Assembly (NCBI GenBank): GCA_902602885.1
Contig: CACKSM010000003.1
Span: 22,255-86,254, forward strand
Source: an uncultured Alphaproteobacteria bacterium
GTDB taxonomy: Bacteria; Pseudomonadota; Alphaproteobacteria; HIMB59; GCA-002718135
DNA: 64,000 nucleotides
Direction: 5' to 3'
The notes beneath the pieces were generated by a model that saw nothing but the letters and a program-made list of their open reading frames with translations, was not told the origin of the DNA and did not search any database. A program made the position numbers and the translations under genes. Shown here piece after piece: positions 60,018-64,000 of this stretch (positions are counted from its first letter, which is position 1; each line of letters begins with the position of its first letter).

Positions 60018-60883
60018 TTGGTATTGTTTTAGCAGGGGGAAATGGTACAAGATTGTATCCTATAAATTCATATTTATCAAAACAGCTTATTCCCATCTAT
60101 GATAAGCCCCTGATATATTATCCATTATCTATACTTATGCTTTCAGGGATTAAAGAAATTTTAATAGTATGTAAAAATAATCAAAAAAATAATTACTATA
60201 ATCTTTTAGGCGATGGTTCAAAATTTGGAATAAAATTGACATATGTAATACAAAATGAGCCTAAGGGTTTGCCTGATGCATTTATAGTTTGTGAAAAATA
60301 TATCAAAAACAAAAGAGTGTGTATGATCTTAGGAGATAATATTTTTTATGGTTCAGATTTTGTTTCAAAACAAATTATTAAAAACTTTAATTCAAAAAAA
60401 TGCACAATTTTTGCCAAATCTGTTTTTGAACCTCAGAGATACGGAGTAATAGTTAAAGACAAAAAAAATAATATTGTTGATGTAATTGAAAAGCCACTTT
60501 CAGATATTTCAAATTTAGCAATTACTGGTTTGTATTTATTTGATGATAATGTGTCTGAATTGTCAAAAAAATTAACTCCATCTAAAAGAGGAGAATTAGA
60601 AATAGTTGATTTAATTAAAAATTATTTAGAAAATGATAATTTAAACCTTGAAATATTAGGTAGAGGAGTCGCTTGGTTTGATAGTGGAACATTTCAAGCT
60701 TATATGGAAGCCTCTAATTTTGTTAAGGCCATAGAAGAGAGGCATAGAGTCAAAATTGCTTGCCTTGAAGAAATAGCATTGAATAAAGAGCTAATAAGCA
60801 TCGATCATTTAAAATCTACTATTCAGAATTTAGCAAGTAGCGAATATAAAGATTATCTAAATAATATAGTTAAAAATTATTAG
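60014..60883 (+). CDS. rfbA: glucose-1-phosphate thymidylyltransferase
   Basis: IVLAGGNGTRLYPINSYLSKQLIPIYDKPLIYYPLSILMLSGIKEILIV, GDNIFYGSDF, VIEKPLSDISNLAITGLYLFDD, GRGVAWFDSGTF. Confidence 0.93.
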   Translation: MIGIVLAGGNGTRLYPINSYLSKQLIPIYDKPLIYYPLSILMLSGIKEILIVCKNNQKNNYYNLLGDGSKFGIKLTYVIQNEPKGLPDAFIVCEKYIKNKRVCMILGDNIFYGSDFVSKQIIKNFNSKKCTIFAKSVFEPQRYGVIVKDKKNNIVDVIEKPLSDISNLAITGLYLFDDNVSELSKKLTPSKRGELEIVDLIKNYLENDNLNLEILGRGVAWFDSGTFQAYMEASNFVKAIEERHRVKIACLEEIALNKELISIDHLKSTIQNLASSEYKDYLNNIVKNY

Positions 60884-60885
60884 AT

Positions 60886-61599
60886 ATGAAAATAGCAATA
60901 GTTACTGGGGGAAGTGGTAATTTAGGGAAATTTTTTTCTAAAGAATTATTGAAAATGAATTACAAAGTTTTTTCTTTAGATATTAAAAAGCCAAAAATAA
61001 GTAAAAACAAAAATTTTATTCAATATCAAGTTGATATTACAGATGAAAATGAAGTAAAAAATTTTTTCAAAAACATAAATAATATTGATTTATTAATTAA
61101 CAATGCTGGAATTGGTGTTTACACTTCATCTCTAGAAAGAACATCAGAAGATTTTAAGGCTGTTATGAATGTCAATTTATTAGGAAATTTTTTAATGACT
61201 CAAAACGCTCTAAAAATTATGATAAAAAAAAGGAAAGGTAAAATTATAAATATTGGATCAATTTATGGTGTTAAGAGCAGTAATTTTAATATCTATGGTA
61301 AAAGTAAGAGAAATAATTCAGAGGTTTATTCTGCAACAAAAGCTGGAGTAATAATGATGACAAAATATTTTGCTGCACATTTTTCAAAAAAAAATATTCA
61401 AATAAATTGTATATCTCCAGGAGGCATATTTGCAAATCAAGATAAAAAATTTGTCAAAAAATATGAAAATATTACTCCCTCAGGAAGAATGGGAAGTAAA
61501 AAAGACTTGAAGTCTGTATTAAATTTTTTAATTGATAAGAATAACACTTATGTCAATGGTCAAAATATTTCTGTGGATGGGGGCTTTTTAGCATGGTAA
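60886..61599 (+). CDS. SDR family oxidoreductase
   Basis: AIVTGGSGNLGKFFSKELL, NNAGIG, INIGSIYG, YSATKAGVIMMTKY, INCISPGGIF, NISVDGGFLAW. Confidence 0.93.
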   Translation: MKIAIVTGGSGNLGKFFSKELLKMNYKVFSLDIKKPKISKNKNFIQYQVDITDENEVKNFFKNINNIDLLINNAGIGVYTSSLERTSEDFKAVMNVNLLGNFLMTQNALKIMIKKRKGKIINIGSIYGVKSSNFNIYGKSKRNNSEVYSATKAGVIMMTKYFAAHFSKKNIQINCISPGGIFANQDKKFVKKYENITPSGRMGSKKDLKSVLNFLIDKNNTYVNGQNISVDGGFLAW

Positions 61600-63968
61600 A
61601 TAAAAAAATATATGTTGTTGGAGGGGGAATTTCTGGATTAGTTCTTTCTTACGAGCTTTTGAAAAAAGGATGTGAAGTAGTATTAATTGAAAAAAGTAAG
61701 TATTTGGGTGGATTAGCTAGATCATTTAAATGGAAAGGACATGACGTTGATTTAGGTCCTCACATATACCACACACCTCATAAAGATATATTAAATTATT
61801 GGAAAAAAGAATTTAAAAATCTACTATTTCCAAAAAAGCATTGGGCAAAAAACTATAAAAATAATAGGTTTTACGATTATCCAATATCAAAGGAGTTTAT
61901 TCTTTCTTTGGGCAAAGATGTATCAAACAAAATCTTTAAAGAATTAGAAAGCTGCAAAAAAAATAATTTAAAAAATTCAAAAAATTATTATGAATACACT
62001 TTAAATCTAGCTGGCCCTACGCTTCAAAAACTTTTTTTTACTGATTATCCAAAAAAATTATGGGGGTTAGACACAAAAAAACTAGATGCTAATTGGGCTC
62101 CAAAAAGAGTAGAGGTAAGAGATAAAAGAAAGCCATTTTACGATAAACAATTTTCTGCAGTCGGTATTAAGGGTTCAGGGTCAATTATTAATGAGTTAGA
62201 AAACAAAGCTCTAAAAAAAGGTTTAAAAATAATTTTTAGAAACGAAGTAAAAAAATTCAAAACAAATGAAAATAGGATAACTAAAATAAAATTAAAAAAT
62301 AAAGAAATTATTCTAGAAAAAAATGATATAGTTATTAATACTACATCACTAACAAATATTTCCAATCAATTTAATATAAATTGTAATTTGAGATTTAGAG
62401 GAATAAAACTTGTTTTTTTATTAGTAAAAAATAATAAAATTTTTCCAAATAAAACTGATTTTGTTTATTTTGATGATCCAAAAATAATTTTTAATAGAGT
62501 TTCCAATCAAAATTCATTCATCAAGAATCCAGTTAGGGACACAACTGTTCTTTGTTTTGAAATTACATATTCAAAAAATGATAAAATTGATAAAATGTCT
62601 GAAAAAGAAATTATGAATCGAGTTATTAAAGATTTTTACAATTTATCATTTGTAAGTAAAGGTATTGTTAAGTCTTCAAAACTGATAAATTTGCCTGAAG
62701 TATATCCTTTTTATAATAAAGGATACCAATCAGAGTTATCATCCATTAAAAGTAAGCTAGAGTCTTATTCAAACGCATACTTTTTAGGCTCTTTAGCTGA
62801 ATTTGCCTATAATGATATTCAAATTCTATTTGGTAAGGCGATAGATCTTGCAGATTTTTTGACAAGTAAAACCATTGAATCAAATAAAATAAATAAAATG
62901 AATACTACAAAATCTTTTAATCAAAATTTTAATTTAAAAGAAAATTTAATTGGAAGTTTTCAAAATGTGTTCATCATAGCTGAAGCAGGTTTAAACCATA
63001 ATGGTGATATAAATTTAGCAAAAAGATTAATTGAAGAAGCAAAAAAATCAGGAGCAAATGCAATAAAGTTCCAATCTTTTAAAGCTGAAAACAGAGTTTC
63101 AAAAATTGGCAAAACATCAAGATATGTTGAAAAAATATTAGGAATTGAAGAAACTGATTATGAAATGCTGAAAAAATTAGAGCTAACAAAATTGCAAATG
63201 AAAACATTAATTAATCATGCAAGGAAAGTAGGGATAGATATTTTTACCGCACCTTTTGACTTGGAAACTTTTTATGAGCTTGAGAAATTACAAATTCCTT
63301 ATTATAAAATAGCTTCTTTTGATATTACTAATCTTGACTTAATCGCTGCTGTTGCTTCTACAAAAAAACCAATAATTATTTCAACTGGAATGAGCAATCT
63401 GTCAGAAATAGAGGAGGCTGTAGAGACCGTTTCTAAACAACAAAATAATAAATTAGCATTACTGCAATGTACTTCTAATTATCCAACACCTTTTTCAAAT
63501 ATTAATTTAAAAGCAATTGATACTTTGAAAAATGCATTCAAAGTTCCAGTTGGGTTGTCTGATCATAGTATAGGGGTTGAAATACCTATTGCAGCTGCTG
63601 CAAGAGGAGCAAGTATAATAGAAAAACATTTTACACTAGATAATTCAATGGAAGGACCAGATCATATTTTATCACTCAATCCCAGTAATTTTTTAGATAT
63701 GGTTACAAAAATAAGAAATGTTGAACAATCTCTTGGAGATGGTGTCAAGCGAGTATCTCCATCTGAATTTCGAACTATAATGAGATTTAAGAAAACATGT
63801 TACACAAATTGTGACATAAAAAAAGGTGAAATAATTACTGATAAAAAAATTATTTTAAAAGGACCTGCTTATGGTATTGCCCCCAAGTATAAAAGTGTAA
63901 TAAATGGAATGAGGGCGAATAAATTAATTAAAAAAGATACTCCAATAATATGGGAGGATATTAGTTAG
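61593..63968 (+). CDS. fusion: N-terminal FAD-dependent oxidoreductase/mutase-like domain plus C-terminal NeuB-type synthase with SAF domain
   Basis: FAD: YVVGGGISGLVLSYELLKKGCEVVLIEKSKYLGGLARSFKWKGHDVDLGPHIYHT; NeuB: FIIAEAGLNHNGDINLAKRLIEEAKKSGANAIKFQSFKAE, LLQCTSNYPTP, VGLSDHSIG, IIEKHFTLDNSMEGPDHILSL; SAF-like C-terminus; one uninterrupted frame. Confidence 0.9.
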   Translation: MVNKKIYVVGGGISGLVLSYELLKKGCEVVLIEKSKYLGGLARSFKWKGHDVDLGPHIYHTPHKDILNYWKKEFKNLLFPKKHWAKNYKNNRFYDYPISKEFILSLGKDVSNKIFKELESCKKNNLKNSKNYYEYTLNLAGPTLQKLFFTDYPKKLWGLDTKKLDANWAPKRVEVRDKRKPFYDKQFSAVGIKGSGSIINELENKALKKGLKIIFRNEVKKFKTNENRITKIKLKNKEIILEKNDIVINTTSLTNISNQFNINCNLRFRGIKLVFLLVKNNKIFPNKTDFVYFDDPKIIFNRVSNQNSFIKNPVRDTTVLCFEITYSKNDKIDKMSEKEIMNRVIKDFYNLSFVSKGIVKSSKLINLPEVYPFYNKGYQSELSSIKSKLESYSNAYFLGSLAEFAYNDIQILFGKAIDLADFLTSKTIESNKINKMNTTKSFNQNFNLKENLIGSFQNVFIIAEAGLNHNGDINLAKRLIEEAKKSGANAIKFQSFKAENRVSKIGKTSRYVEKILGIEETDYEMLKKLELTKLQMKTLINHARKVGIDIFTAPFDLETFYELEKLQIPYYKIASFDITNLDLIAAVASTKKPIIISTGMSNLSEIEEAVETVSKQQNNKLALLQCTSNYPTPFSNINLKAIDTLKNAFKVPVGLSDHSIGVEIPIAAAARGASIIEKHFTLDNSMEGPDHILSLNPSNFLDMVTKIRNVEQSLGDGVKRVSPSEFRTIMRFKKTCYTNCDIKKGEIITDKKIILKGPAYGIAPKYKSVINGMRANKLIKKDTPIIWEDIS

Positions 63969-64000
63969 TTTTGAATAAAAATTTATATAAATTAATTAAG

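Noticed and set aside
62138-62365. 75-aa minus-strand hydrophobic ORF
   Set aside because: Complement of Lys/Asn/Ile-rich coding; AT-rich complement commonly reads as Phe/Leu-rich.
61593-63968. FAD-NeuB fusion as an assembly chimera
   Set aside because: The frame is continuous with a plausible linker and the same composition on both sides; cannot be excluded without reads, so kept as a finding with that caveat.

Overview
This is a 64 kb, strongly AT-rich, gene-dense chromosomal window. Gene content and order suggest a streamlined marine-type alphaproteobacterium; this is inferred from NDUFA12, DUF2155, a ~350 aa dCTP deaminase, SbmA/BacA, YgfZ and suf genes, and was not tested by phylogeny. 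Positions 1-40 kb are mostly core functions: gpsA (partial), a deoxyribose/ribose cluster (deoC, a two-domain ALDH, rbsD/fucU, rbsK), sbcB, uppP, sbmA, rpe, a polyprenyl synthase, a single-chain GlyRS, pyrC, accBC, aroQ, dcd, rne, mrcA, prfB, tyrS, mnmA and sufBCDS-sufT-iscA. Positions 40-64 kb form an accessory surface-glycan region with two Met-type tRNAs (elongator and initiator). It holds a split heptose kinase/adenylyltransferase pair, an SxtJ/DUF5989/carbamoyltransferase trio, an O-antigen ligase/polymerase, a divergent GAPDH paralogue, a NeuA-like cytidylyltransferase, an HpcH/HpaI aldolase, a 2-hydroxyacid dehydrogenase, a GDPD-like protein, a HAD-nucleotidyltransferase fusion, RfbA, an SDR and an FAD-oxidoreductase-NeuB fusion. 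Observations most worth a second look: (i) prfB is split by an in-frame TGA with a +1 frameshift site that uses GTT, not CTT, behind a near-perfect Shine-Dalgarno; (ii) an unlisted 27-codon, extremely basic ORF lies just upstream of sbmA; (iii) the FAD-NeuB and HAD-NTase fusions lie in a CMP-sugar-like cluster that does not match a standard pathway; (iv) the two halves of HldE overlap at an A8 tract that could allow slippage. I saw no CRISPR array, rRNA, integrase or transposase. All family calls are from reading protein motifs, with no database search.
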